A DNA stretch of 64,000 nucleotides from Ricinus communis (lineage: Eukaryota; Streptophyta; Magnoliopsida; Malpighiales; Euphorbiaceae). A program made the translations under genes and the position numbers. Below the pieces are notes generated by a model. That model ran no database searches. It was not told the DNA's origin and saw only the letters and a list, made by a program, of their open reading frames with translations. The stretch lies in NCBI RefSeq assembly GCF_019578655.1, contig NC_063256.1, positions 20,250,005-20,314,004 of the forward strand, read 5' to 3'. Shown here one piece after another: positions 12,653-23,299 of the stretch (position 1 is the first letter of the stretch; each line of letters starts with the position of its first letter).

Positions 12653-12946
12653 TTAATTATTCAAAAACTTAAAATCTTGATGATCGATATACATAACAAA
12701 CCTTTTAGCAATCAAACAGTGCTTCCATACTTTCAAAGCTTGCACCACTATATAAAACTCCTTGTCATAAATAGACCACTTCCTTCTAGCCTGACACAGG
12801 TTCTTACTAAAGAAGGCTATAGGACGCTTCTCTTGAGACAAAACAACACCAATACTTATACCACTCGCATCACGCTCTATCTCAAACAACTTATCAAAAT
12901 CAGGCAAAGGTAATATAGGTACAATACACAACTTTTCTTTGATCAA
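12653..12946 (-). pseudogene. G1 RNase H
   Basis: Minus-strand frame with [44 protein letters not shown] and [15 protein letters not shown]. This is the standard order of plant gypsy RNase H: catalytic D in DAS, E in DKE and D in YIDHQ. It degrades the RNA strand during reverse transcription. The frame is open for 97 codons and is the best preserved part of G1. Confidence 0.82.
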
Positions 12947-12973
12947 AGCAAAACTTTTCTCTTGATCATTATC

Positions 12974-13975
12974 TTATTGGAACGTATCCTTCTTTAAATA
13001 CTTAGTAATATGTGAATGAATACTACTAAAATGTTTTATGAAACGCCTACAGAAAGTAGCTAACCCATGAAAACTCCTCATATCACCCACATTATTAGAA
13101 GTAGGCCACTCTCTAATAGTTTTCACTTTCTCATTGTCTATATTAACCCCATCTTTACTAACCATAAAACCTAAGAACAATAAACTCTTACTTATAAAAG
13201 TATACTTTTTCAAATTAGCATAGAGTTTATTCTCCCTCAACACAACCAACACCTCTTTAATATAACTAATATGCTCTCTAATAACTTTATTGTAAATCAG
13301 AATATCATTAAAATATATTGCAATAAAAATACCAACAAAAGGACATAATACATGATTCTTTAATCTCATTAAATTACTTGGAGCATTACATGATTCTTTA
13401 ATCTCATTAAATTACTTGGAGCATTAGTTAGTCCAAAGGGCATGACTAACCATTCAAATAAATTATTTCTAGTCTTGAAAGTTGTTTTCCACTTATCTCT
13501 AGGACTAATCTGATTTAATGGTAACCACTTCTAAGATCAATCTTTGTGAACACCACATCTTTATTAAGTTGATCAAGCATGTCATCCAATCTTAGAATTG
13601 GAAATTGTACCCAATAGTGATCTTACGATCACCCTACTATCAACACGCATCCATCAACTTCCATCTTTTTTAGCGTCAACAATACTGGAACTGTACATAG
13701 GCTCATGCTAACTTGGATATGTCCCTTTTTCAATATATCTTCTACCTTCTCCTTGAAGATCTCATTCTCTTGTGACTCATTTGATATTGTGGCAAATTAG
13801 GTAGACTAGCACCTGGCTCCAAGTCAGTACACTGTTGAATATCCCACATAGGAGGTAAACTATCCGGCAAATCTTCAAGCCCCATATCACTAAATTCTTC
13901 CAGCAACTCTTGCACGTCCACTAGATTTTGTACTTCTAGTGGCTCACTTACACTCTCCCCCATCACAATCAATAA
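12974..13975 (-). pseudogene. G1 reverse transcriptase
   Basis: It starts with the pre-RT region ([34 protein letters not shown]), then RT fingers and palm ([24 protein letters not shown]), the connection ([14 protein letters not shown]) and thumb (KYTFISKSLLFLGFMVSKDG, ATFCRRFIKHFS). The catalytic box reads YFNDILIY where the family has Y(F/V)DD, so the first catalytic Asp is replaced by Asn. A perfect 38-bp tandem duplication at 13350-13425 shifts the frame between the NAPS motif and the palm. Enzyme activity is therefore lost twice over. Confidence 0.82.
13350..13425. repeat. Perfect 38-bp tandem duplication in G1 RT
   Basis: Two identical adjacent 38-bp copies (13350-13387 and 13388-13425) beginning ACATGATTCTTTAATCTC. 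Because 38 is not a multiple of three, the reading frame shifts. Confidence 0.95.
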
Positions 13976-14305
13976 GTGGACCTCTCTCGACTCCTAATTA
14001 TCCTCCATAAACTCACCATGCATTTTTTATAAAGTCAAAAATTTCTTTCCCTTCAATTTAAAAGCTTTAGGTTGGTTCTTTTCTAACATTGGCAAAAACG
14101 TATAACGCATCCCATCCTTCTCTAATTGATAGATATTCTTTCTACCCGAATGTTTCGCATCAACATCAAATTGTCAAGGCTGTCCAAAGAAAATATGACA
14201 AGTATCCATATCAACCACATCATAATACACATCATCAGCGTACTTTCCTATTGAAAATGATAACTTACATCGCTCATTGACTTGGATCCTACTAACTTTC
14301 TTGAT

Positions 14306-14500
14306 TTAGCTAATATTGTATAGATTAAGATGTTTTTCAAGTGTTAACTGTAATTCTTTTAAAACTGCCTTACTTATTATATTTTCTTGAATCCCACTAT
14401 CAATAATTATATCAAATCTTTTTCCTAGCACCGTACATCTAGTGTGAAACAGCCTATGCCTTTGAGTATCATCATTACTCTTAGGCGTCAACATAAACCT
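14306..14500 (-). pseudogene. G1 aspartic protease
   Basis: Minus-strand motif HRLFHTRCTVLGKRFDIIID followed by SG and ENIIS, in the form of the plant gypsy protease (..FHTRC...VIIDSGS.ENIVS). The catalytic DSG triad is present, with the usual following Ser/Thr replaced by Ile. It would process Gag-Pol. It sits between the zinc knuckle and RT as expected. Confidence 0.75.
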
Positions 14501-14644
14501 TCTAACAACACACATAATTTTTCTCATCATCTTCTCTCTCGACATTCCCATCATCTAGATCACAAATTACATCTTCCTTATAATTCTCAGTCTCTACCAT
14601 ATTCATTGTTTTTCTCTTCGTACACTCAGTCGATCTATACCTAG

Positions 14645-15370
14645 GCTCCAAACATTTAAAGCATTCAAATAGAGCAATTTTAACATAAGGATTATTAGAT
14701 TTTTAAGCATTACTATTACCTCTTGGTTTAGTGGTGGTGTTGTTATTTGCTCCTTGCACCGCCTTCCTTTTTGTCAACACTTATTGTTGTTCTATTATTG
14801 CCTCTACCATATCTATGATTATTTTCAGTTCTCATCATCTCTTGCAATATTAACTTAGCCTTCATTGCAAGTTCCTTGCTTCTTGCACCCAAAAAACCAT
14901 TTGTACTCCTATCCTTTCACTGATTGATAGTTTCAATCCATCTAAAAATTGACTTGCTTGTTGATTTTCAGTTTCTGACAGTTGATTCCTCTCTGCCAGC
15001 CTCAAGAATTCTATCGTGTACTCAATCACAGTCCTACTACCTTGTGCACACTTCTGATAGGATTGAAACATGTATTGCTCATAATCAGAAGGTGAAAATA
15101 TGCCTCATAACAATTGTTTTATTCATCTCCATGTAGCAATAGGATTTCTCCCTTCTCTTTGCCTCATCTCGTTTAACCTATCCCACCATACTGATGCACC
15201 TCCTTTCAATCTATAGGTAACAAACTTCATTTTCCTCTCTTTAGGAACTTTCATATATTCAAAGAACATATCCACTTCCGTCATCAAATCTAGAAAACCT
15301 TCAATATCTAAATCACCATTAAAAGTAGGAATATATACCTTTAGTCGAAACTCATCATCTCGTTAGTAAT
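14645..15370 (-). pseudogene. G1 gag
   Basis: The Retrotrans_gag domain is recognisable on the minus strand in two frames: at about 15370-15150 (FNGDLDIEGFLDLM, EYMKVPKERKMKFVTYRLKG, WWDRL) and at 15071-14862 (FQSYQKCAQGSRTVIEYTIEF, QASQFLDGLKLSI). A zinc-knuckle remnant (CFKCLEPRYRS) follows near 14670. The gag would assemble virus-like particles in the cytoplasm. Stops and frameshifts break it. Confidence 0.75.
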
Positions 15371-15717
15371 TCTGAAAATTACTCCTAAGACCCATCTCTT
15401 CTTGCTCGCCTAATAGAAGACCCAAGCCATCACTCTCATCATCTTGTATGGGTCATCTAGGATTAACAAGAACTCGAACATCCGTTGCTCTTCCGGGTTT
15501 AACTCTACCAGCTTGATTATTGCTTCTGTTCAAGTTTCGTTAATGTCAACTTGCAACAAAATGAATTGGTTGACAAGTTTTGTCAATTGTTGTTATTAAT
15601 TACGAGTTGATTCTCACTGCTATTCAATTGCTCTCCAAACTGCAGCAAGCCTTGATCTTCGTCATAGGCTTGGTTGCTACAGTTACCACCAATGTTGGAC
15701 ATCTTGGATTCGGTGAA

Positions 15718-15735
15718 TTCCCACTCTAATACCAT
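15718..15735 (-). other. G1 primer-binding site (initiator tRNA-Met)
   Basis: Minus strand TGGTATTAGAGTGGG directly inside the 5' LTR. It matches the canonical plant TGGTATCAGAGC site with substitutions, which sets the element's polarity as minus. Confidence 0.8.
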
Positions 15736-15736
15736 C

Positions 15737-16145
15737 TGACGTAGCGTGTAGTGTAGATTTAATATGCATACAATGCTAGATTGCAAACACAAAGAAAACA
15801 AGCTTCTCAATCCAAGAAACTTAAGAATAATTTGAGTGAATTCTCAAAAGAATTGGTTGATAAAAATAATAATGAAAATTTATTGACAAAATAAATAATA
15901 AGAGTATTTATAGTCACTCTTATAAATAATAAATCAAATAACTAAGAAATTAAAGTCCTAATAGAATTAGAAAACACCACAAAGTACCCTATTCCGAACT
16001 CTAACCGGTGGTTTAAAAGAACAGTGAAGTTGACATAAAAAGACCCATTCGCACAAATCCCTAATAGGTTCTTCAACTGACAGTTTGTGTTTAAATATTA
16101 GGCCTATCCTCGGTTGAAGCACCGGTTAGTCACTGTCCCTCATCA
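15737..16145 (-). repeat. G1 5' LTR
   Basis: Begins TG and ends CA on the plus strand, with a TATA-like CTATAAATACTC (minus strand) at 15902-15914. It is about 35 bp shorter than the 3' LTR because of internal deletions around 15917 and 16015-16030. Confidence 0.85.
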
Positions 16146-16150
16146 AGTTC
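16146..16150. repeat. G1 target-site duplication, right copy (AGTTC)
   Basis: Matches the left copy at 10787-10791 exactly. Confidence 0.85.
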
Positions 16151-16870
16151 TACCCATATTATTTCTTTTTTCTCATGTATTTGAATTACAAGAGGATTAT
16201 ATTTATCTAAATCATGTCTAGTTAAAATTCGAGATACAAGATCCTCGAGAGACACTGGATACCAGCAAGAGCAAGATTGTGTGCTAATTTCGTTGCAATC
16301 TTGAGATATTCAGCCATCTCCATTCCTTTTCTTATAGGTTTTGATATTCTATTTTATTAAAGACAATGTTGGATATGGTCTTGACACCAAATAAACATGA
16401 CTGAATCTCATAGATCTTTTGAAGTTTTAACACCGATTATTTCATAGGCTAACTCTAGTTCAATAAAGTTGTACAACTAACCCAATTAAATTTGGTCATG
16501 GATCACCAATTTTCATATTGTGGATTTTCTGTAACTTCTGCATTAACTCCTCGACTTGTGACAGTAGTATATTTTGCTGGACATTTTCGAGCATTACTTC
16601 CATTCAATTTCCTCTTATCATAGGTAATACAAATTGTACCAAAGTAAGTAGTTCTCATGATTTAATTTGACATATGAATAAGGACCAAGTGATGGAGTTA
16701 GAGAATTCAGATTTGATGCTTGCAGCCTTTGTTGTGTTTGAAGCTTTCTCTTTCATAATCACACTCTCCGGTGATAACAAGATTTTTGTTACTAGCAAAT
16801 AAAAAGAGCCTTTATCTCTACCCACATATAAATGTACATGTGTAAAAGAGAAACAACATTTAGTCATCAA
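16151..16870 (-). pseudogene. Copia-A gag, N-terminal part
   Basis: On the minus strand this reads toward G1. It contains MEMAEYLKIATKLAHNLALA, then a degenerate region ending IQIHEKKEIIWVE-like just before the G1 target duplication, beyond which ELHAKLLSHEKRLEQM continues at 10786. That join is the expected order in copia gag (UBN2-type). An upstream frame to 16870 may include the start, but I cannot fix it. No 5' LTR or primer site was recognised to the right. Confidence 0.55.
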
Positions 16871-17830
16871 TCCAATAATTTAAAGGAAATACGAAATATT
16901 ATGTTGTACGAACTCAAACTCTGAGTTAAATAGATGTTAATCAAAGCACAATTGAAAATATGTTTTATATTCTAACAGTCACAACGCAGTTAATTTATTT
17001 ATATGACACTTACTTATAGTAAAACAATATACAGTACATTAGCGAAGAGTGTGCCATGATGTTAATATGTCATGCCAATTCCATGTCAAAAATAAGTGTG
17101 TTAATGATGTTGTATCAATAACAACATAAAACATATTTACTATTTTTCAAATAAATAACACATTTAAAATTAAAAAAAAAAAAAACGAAAAGCAAAACTA
17201 TGAAAATGTTGTTTTTCTACTTTTCCATGTATTGAAAATGTTATACAAAGGTTAAAGATTTAGATTAGGTTAAAGAGTTACTCGAATAGAGATTATTGAG
17301 ATCGGCTCAATTGCTAGACTATTCTCACTCCATCTTGAGATCGATTCTAGTAAAAACAAGTTGAATTTAAATAAGTTGCATTTTATTCTGAAGTTCGAAG
17401 GTCATGGAAAGCTAGACTAATATTCTGATATATAGAGAACTTCTAATGCTCATGTGGTACTAGAGTGAAAGAGAGTATATTCCCATCCTAAACACTTTCT
17501 TGTACGTTTTGGAAGAGAGAAGCATATATAGCATAGACATCATTATAAATTTCCCACTAGAAGGCGGTCTAACACTTTTTCCTCCTTTTGGTTGTCTTAT
17601 TGGACAATGTTTTGAAGGATCTAATAACAAATAAGAAGTCGTCTTGATGTGCACAATTCAACATTCTATTAAATTCTTATTTCTTTCATGTCATGCAATG
17701 CAAGTTGCGTACAGCATTAGGACAAATAAGCAATCAGTTCAATTCAATTCAACTTTTGCATTGAATTGTATGTGAAGTAGCTTTCTTTACATAGTCAGTA
17801 GACTTGACTTGCTAATAACTATGCATTCAG
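16871..17830. other. Intergenic region downstream of the DUF599 gene
   Basis: AT-rich, with no recognised gene or repeat. It would contain the 3' UTR and polyadenylation region of the DUF599 gene, which ends at 17831 on the minus strand. A 64-codon minus frame at 17460-17654 has no recognisable family features. Confidence 0.5.
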
Positions 17831-18712
17831 CTATGCATATGAAGTTGGACTTTGATTCTCAAGTTCATCATAATTGTGATCACAGTCCGAAATGGCAACA
17901 GCCCAGCCACATTCAAAGGTTACATCAAGAAAATAGAGCATGAGCACAAGGACCAAACAACACAAAAACATAGGTATTGGCCCAAAGATCCATAAAAAGA
18001 GAGGGAAAGAGAAGTAGAAAGCACGCAATCCTAAGGACCAAAAATAGCTACCCCGATTTACAGACCTGGACACATATTCCGCCGTGAGATGGTGGTTGTT
18101 GTGGAAAGAGGGCATCTTCCTGAAGGGAACGTTGATAAGGATACTTGCATGGCTATAATACCTTATTGATTGGACGTTGAACAAGAAGGCAACCAAGAAG
18201 CACACCAATATAGAAAAGAACTTAATGGACAAACCCAGTTCACTCGTGTCCCCATAAACAAAATTCCAAGTAGATCGATTAGCGTATCCGCTTGTCATTA
18301 GCACTGCAATAAGGGAGCTGAGCATAATTGCCGTAGAGGCCAAAAGGGTCGACGCCATTATGTTGTTACGCAGAGTCTGGACTGCAAGAACTCCATTCTT
18401 GGAGGGGTCCTGCACTTCACCAGACAAACAAATTCAACCCTCAACATATATTTACCTCGATATTGGGTATGAAAAGGATGAAAAAAACACAAAACAAAAT
18501 AAAACAGAAAAAGAAATGGAAATGGAAATCTATTTTATATGTTATAAAACCTCCATCATAGCGCGAACCCAGAAGCGCCGATTGATGGTATTAACGCCAA
18601 TAACAGTCTTGGAGGGTTTGTTAAGGATTCGGTAGAGAAGCCATGAGTGATAAGCAACCATTACAGCTAGACCTAACGGGACCAGCGTGTAATCAATAAT
18701 TTCTTTCTCCAT
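17831..18712 (-). CDS. DUF599 family membrane protein (two exons)
   Basis: The one well-preserved host gene. Exon 1 (18712-18551) encodes 54 residues from ATG: MEKEIIDYTLVPLGLAVMVA... to ...RFWVRAMME. A 141-bp intron (18550-18410) has a GT donor and a TGCAG acceptor. Exon 2 (18409-17831) encodes 192 residues beginning DPSKNGVLAVQTLRNNIMAS, for a total of 246. Family features seen are an N-terminal membrane segment (about residues 8-28), NNIMASTLLASTAI followed by a second segment (about 73-95), a third (about 115-134), an HNNHHLTAEYV stretch, and a long aromatic segment FWSLGLRAFYFSFPLFLWIF leading to the last segments (about 184-216). The length is usual for the family. The biochemical role of DUF599 (PF04654) proteins is not established, so none is assigned. 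Using the intronic ATG just before exon 2 would lose the first segment, so the spliced model is preferred. Confidence 0.88.
18410..18550 (-). other. Intron of the DUF599 gene
   Basis: 141 bp with a GT donor right after codon GAG (18551) and an acceptor TGCAG before GAC (18409), giving phase 0. It is A/T-rich, as usual for plant introns, and contains in-frame stops upstream of exon 2. Confidence 0.85.
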
Positions 18713-18930
18713 TTGAACAAAATGCTGATTTTAGGAAGAAGATGATACACACTTATGGAAACAAGATCTCTTCTTCTCTGTTGGATGTGAATGTGATTGT
18801 TAGGGAAAGAGAGAGAAAGAGAGGGAGTGAAAGTCCAAGTGTAACACGGGTGTTTAGTGGATGGACTTGGTACATTTGGGTCATGAATGGGATGGACACA
18901 TAAAAAACGAAAGGCTCTTCTTATAGAGGC
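18713..18930 (-). promoter_or_regulatory. Likely 5' UTR and core promoter of the DUF599 gene
   Basis: On the minus strand a CTATAAG box lies at 18920-18926, about 210 bp before the ATG. A CT-rich leader (around 18790-18830) follows it, as is common in plant 5' UTRs. The transcription start is not known from the sequence. Confidence 0.4.
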
Positions 18931-18985
18931 ACGGCGACAACCTCGGCTTATAATTTACGGGAAGCTATACGTCCCATATTTTATA

Positions 18986-20260
18986 CGACTAATTGTAGAA
19001 AAATTCATGATTTTTAGTGTTTTAGTATTTTTGTGAATTTAGTAAGATTTTTATTTTTATTAATTTCAACATAAGTTTTATACTTTTTATAATTTAAAAT
19101 ACCAATTTAAATATTTAACATATCTTTAATGATGCGTTGCTAGAATTGGCTGAACCACTCAGCGTAGATACCATATCAAAAAAAAAATTAAATCTATTTA
19201 ATTACAGAAGAAATCATAAATTTTATTTTTTGTTTCTTCAAATTTAAAATAAATTTTTATTTTTAACAATTGGTACACAAATATTTAATTTTAAAAAAAT
19301 AAAATTAAAATCTCTCCTAATTGAATATATAAATTAATTACAATAAAGAAGTTATTCATTTAATTAAAATAAAAGGATAAAGGATAAAAGATAAAAAAAA
19401 AAAAGGCAAAAATGGTAATAGTCTTTTTAATTTTTAAATATAGAACATTGTTTGAAAAATCATAAACATGACTTTAATATTATATTAATTAATATTAAAT
19501 TGTAAAGCATATGTAGGTTTTAAAATAAATTCTAATGATTTACATTCTTTGATTTTATAATTAATCAATATTTATTTGAAATATTTTACATGTCCAATAC
19601 TTAATTGTTTAATATAATCTAAAATTTATTTTCTTTTCATAATATATGAATAAATAATATTTATAGTTTTACTTTAATCTTTTTAAAAATTTGATTAATA
19701 TATGTTAATTATTAGTGTTAGTAAGATAGAAGATGTTTTGTTTCATGGTATCACATTTTATTTAGGTATTCTATGAAAGTTAAATCCCATAATAGATGGA
19801 GGAAGGTCTTAAAATCGAGATTTTTAATTCTAAGAGCAAAAGCTTTATTTTATTCTAATTAAATATATAGCTTTTTTATTATAATTAAATTTTATATTAA
19901 TTAGTAAATATTTTATTTTTTATTTTTTATTGTAATTAAATTTATTTATTTATTTATTTTAATTGAATTATATTTTAAATAAATATTAAATTTATTAAAA
20001 TTAAAAAAATCATGTTAAATTGTAAATATCAGAGTTCATTATTTGCAATTAAATAAAGGTGGAATTTTTTGATGTGGCGTCTATGTAGTATAACTTAGCC
20101 GACTGCGGCGCCATGTCAGCAAAATTATGCCAGATTCTTTAATCAATGTTTTGAATTGTAAAAAATTATAAAAAATCATGTTGAAATTCTCAAAATTAAA
20201 ATGTCATGTTTAATTCCAAAAAAAAAAAACTAAAGTCATAATTATTTTTGCAATTAGCCC
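18986..20260. mobile_element. Non-autonomous Mutator-like element (MULE) with long TIRs
   Basis: The left terminal region (CGACTAATTGTAGAAAAATTC...) matches the reverse complement of the right terminal region (GGGCTAATTGCAAAAATAATT...) over roughly 200-230 bp. Matching internal landmarks include 'AATTTCAACAT..TTTTTATAATTT' and 'GGCTGA/GGCTAA...GTAGA..CCA.ATCAAAAAA'. The flanking 9-mers are TATTTTATA (18977-18985) and TATAGTATA (20261-20269), 7 of 9 identical, as expected for an old 9-bp Mutator-type target duplication. The interior is AT-rich with no transposase. The TIRs have diverged considerably. Confidence 0.65.
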
Positions 20261-20269
20261 TATAGTATA

Positions 20270-21720
20270 TAGCTAATATAAGAACAAAGTAACAGAATCA
20301 AGACATTTTTATGTTACTCTTAAATTTATTTATAATTATAATTTGAGATTAAGATAATAGATTTAAAGTCTTTTTTCATCAATAGATTATTTTCTTGATT
20401 ATCTATGAACTATCTTTAATGAATCTTAGAGTAAATTTAAATTTATATATTTATATCTGAATTTAATTTTTAAAAGATACAAAAGAATATTTCAATTTTT
20501 TAAAAGTACTTTTACGAATAATGTATCTTTGTATCTCTAATCTTCTAAAGAATTTTTGTTGTCTAGATTTTCTTTATTTGTTAGTTTTTTTTTCCGTAAT
20601 TCTCTTATTATTTCTTATTGTTTATAAATTAAATTTTGCCATTAATACTCGGTAATAGAATGTTATATTCATAAGGTGTTTTAATTTATTAAAAATAGGA
20701 TAAATCTTTTTGATATACAAATTGTACTCAAATTTTTGATATCATTTATCTAATCTAAATCTTAAGAAAACATCAAAAATATTGTTTTTAAAAAATAACG
20801 TAAGTAATAAATAAGTTAGAAATCGATAGAAAAAAGTATTTTCCTTTGAAATCCAGAAAAAAGTTAAATAAGAGAAAAAAATAAAAATGAAAATAAATTA
20901 AAATTAAGGTACTTAAAATAGAAAATGATAAAATCTAAAAAGTAATATAAAAATATCATTTTTAGTGTAAAAGAATAAAAACAATAAGATTATTTTATTT
21001 ATTTTATTTAATATTCTTATAATAATTATAAATTATAATCCATGTTTTATTTGGATAATGTTCTATGAACCTATCTGATTTGGATCAGTAGGAATATAAA
21101 TGGTACTTTTTGATATTTTATTTTTCTTTCTAGTTTTTATTTATATATTTTTTTCTGTTTATGTCCTTGATTAGAAGCATTTTAATATCTCTCTTCATTA
21201 TAGCAAATTTTGAGTCTCTTCATGAAAATAAAGTTTGACTCTCTATCTTCATTAAACCTAGCATTTTCAAATTAATTTTTCTAGATTGTTGATTTAAATA
21301 ATCTTAATAAGTACTTTAGAAATATAAGAAAAGAATAATTGATCACTCTATTTCTTCATTGGATATTTGTACAGTCCTATGTCAATTTTAAATAAGAACA
21401 CAATATTTAATGGATGATGACATATTTATTGGATATTGATATAAAATTAGCCTTTACATTATCATATGGCATCTTCTACAAATGTCCAATTGATATATTA
21501 ATGTACAAAAAATTAAAGTTGAATATATTATAGTAGTTCAATGCAACTTAATTTTATTTTATATAATTAATATACATTTAATTTCTAATCATTATATTAT
21601 ATATAACTATTGCAATATAATATATAATATATGATTTTTGATTTTATATTTATATTTATTAATTTAAGTATAATGTAGAACCATTGTGAATCAAATATAA
21701 ATTATGAACTATTATATAAC
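20270..21720. other. AT-rich intergenic DNA
   Basis: No gene or family recognised. All frames contain frequent stops. Confidence 0.55.
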
Positions 21721-22470
21721 AAAATAGTTCAATTGATGAAAATAAGAATTAGATTAATAGTAAAATTGATCAAAGTTAGAATTTTCAATTTGATTTATAA
21801 ATTTTTCAAAAGAATAGTTTATTTAATCAAAATAAGAATTAATAATGATATTTTCATTGAAAAAAGTTTATTTGGTTTGAACGAAACAAATAGAAATATA
21901 AAAATAAAGTTCAATTGATAAAAATAGGAAAGTTCAGTTTATTTTGAAAAATATTACAAAAAAATAGTTCAAGAGATCAAGTTAAGAGCTAACTTGATTG
22001 TTTAATTAAACAAACTAAGAATATTCTATTTGATAAAGAAACTTAGAAAATAATAGTTCAGTTGATAAAAGTAACAGTTAATTTGATGTTTCATTTAATT
22101 AAAATTAGAAATATCAATCTACTTTGAAAAAGAGATTTGTAAAATGATCGTTTAATTGATTAAATGTAAGAATATTCGGTTTGATTTAAAAAATATACAA
22201 AATAATTCAATTAGTTAAAAATAAAAGTTAATTTGATAAAAAATAAAATATTCAATTTAATTTGAAAAATAATTTGTAAAAGAATAATTCAATTAATCAA
22301 ACATAAGAATAATTTACAAAAGGATAATTCAATTGATCAAGCCTAAATATTAGGCTTGATTAGAAGAAAATAGCAAAATGATAGTTGAACTGATAAGTTA
22401 AAACTTAATTTGATATTTTAGTTGATCAAAGTAAAAATATTCAGCTTGATTTGAAAAAATAAAATTTATA
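21720..22470. repeat. Decayed AT-rich tandem array
   Basis: A loose consensus around 'aatagttcaattgatcaaaataagaatattcaatttgatttgaaaaat' recurs about ten times across 750 bp with indels and substitutions (for example near 21725, 21790, 21905, 21965, 22055, 22145, 22195, 22270, 22325, 22380). Unit spacing varies (about 50-120 bp). It looks like an old minisatellite or satellite remnant. An open frame at 21733-21918 is a by-product of the repeat. Confidence 0.65.
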
Positions 22471-23187
22471 ACCCTAATTTATAACATCAAAGTAAGACGT
22501 GCATACTTCTTAAACTTTAATTTTAAAATTTATTGAATTCATGCTAGTATATATAATGGGCGAAAAATTTTAGATTCCCATCTTGCATAAAGTACAATTA
22601 TACTTTAATCTATGATTAATTTTGTACAGGTATTTTTTAACTCTGATTTTATTTTATTTTTTTAATTATTTTAGATATTTATATCTTAGTCATAATAATT
22701 AAAAAATCTTAAATTTTATATTTTAATATAATTTTAGATAAAATAAAAAAATTTGAAGCTGAATTTGTTTTAATTTATTTTCTTTCTTTTACTTGTATAA
22801 AAAGACTTTTGTATATAAGATTAAATTTGCAATTGAATATTTATTAATAGATATTTATTATTATTGATTTAGATTAAATTTATACAAATAGCAGTACTAA
22901 TTTTATTTATAAGAATCTGGTAAAAGAAATAATGAAACAAATCTTTATAAGAGTAGCACCTCTTAATTTGTCACGTGCCTTGTGTGCTTTCCTAGGATAT
23001 TTATTGTTTGTTTTATCATAAGTGGACTACAAGTCATTTAGTTACGCACGCCCCAACAATGAGACGACCATAACTCATCTATTTATATTTATATTTTATA
23101 CCATTTTCTTTTACTTTTGAACTTTTTTTTAAAAAGATTGCTTTTGTTGTTATGATAATAATAACTGTTCACATACTTTATTCCGTA
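22471..23187. other. AT-rich intergenic DNA
   Basis: No recognised feature. Confidence 0.5.
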
Positions 23188-23283
23188 GTAAGTGCACTTC
23201 ATGTGATTTTAGTGCATTTCAATAACATTAATTTATTGTAAGCGCATTTCATGTGGTTTTAGTGCATTTCAATAACATTAATT
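23188..23283. repeat. Tandem duplication, 50-bp unit
   Basis: Two adjacent near-identical copies beginning GTAAG(T/C)GCA at 23188 and 23238, each containing TTTTAGTGCATTTCAATAAC. They differ by a few substitutions, and the second copy lacks the last bases. Confidence 0.85.
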
Positions 23284-23299
23284 GAATGCAAAGAGATAT

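Larger units (their letters stand above)
10792..16145 (-). mobile_element. G1: structurally complete Ty3/gypsy element (minus strand)
   Basis: Paired LTRs (10792-11235 and 15737-16145) are clearly homologous and lie in the same orientation. They bound gag, PR, RT, RNase H and IN in gypsy order on the minus strand. A 5-bp target duplication AGTTC flanks it (10787-10791 and 16146-16150). The initiator tRNA-Met primer site adjoins the right LTR. The element, about 5.35 kb, interrupts the gag of Copia-A, which reads continuously across the insertion point. LTR sizes are 444 and 409 bp. No chromodomain was seen at the integrase end. All genes are degenerate, so it could only move in trans. Confidence 0.88.

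Noticed and set aside
12458..12913. 151-codon plus-strand frame
   Set aside because: Antisense shadow of the G1 RNase H, which has clear motifs on the minus strand.
17460..17654. 64-codon minus frame considered as a signalling-peptide precursor
   Set aside because: No signal peptide and no conserved C-terminal peptide motif of a known plant family.
18360..18635. 91-codon plus frame across the DUF599 gene
   Set aside because: Antisense shadow spanning an exon-intron-exon structure on the minus strand.
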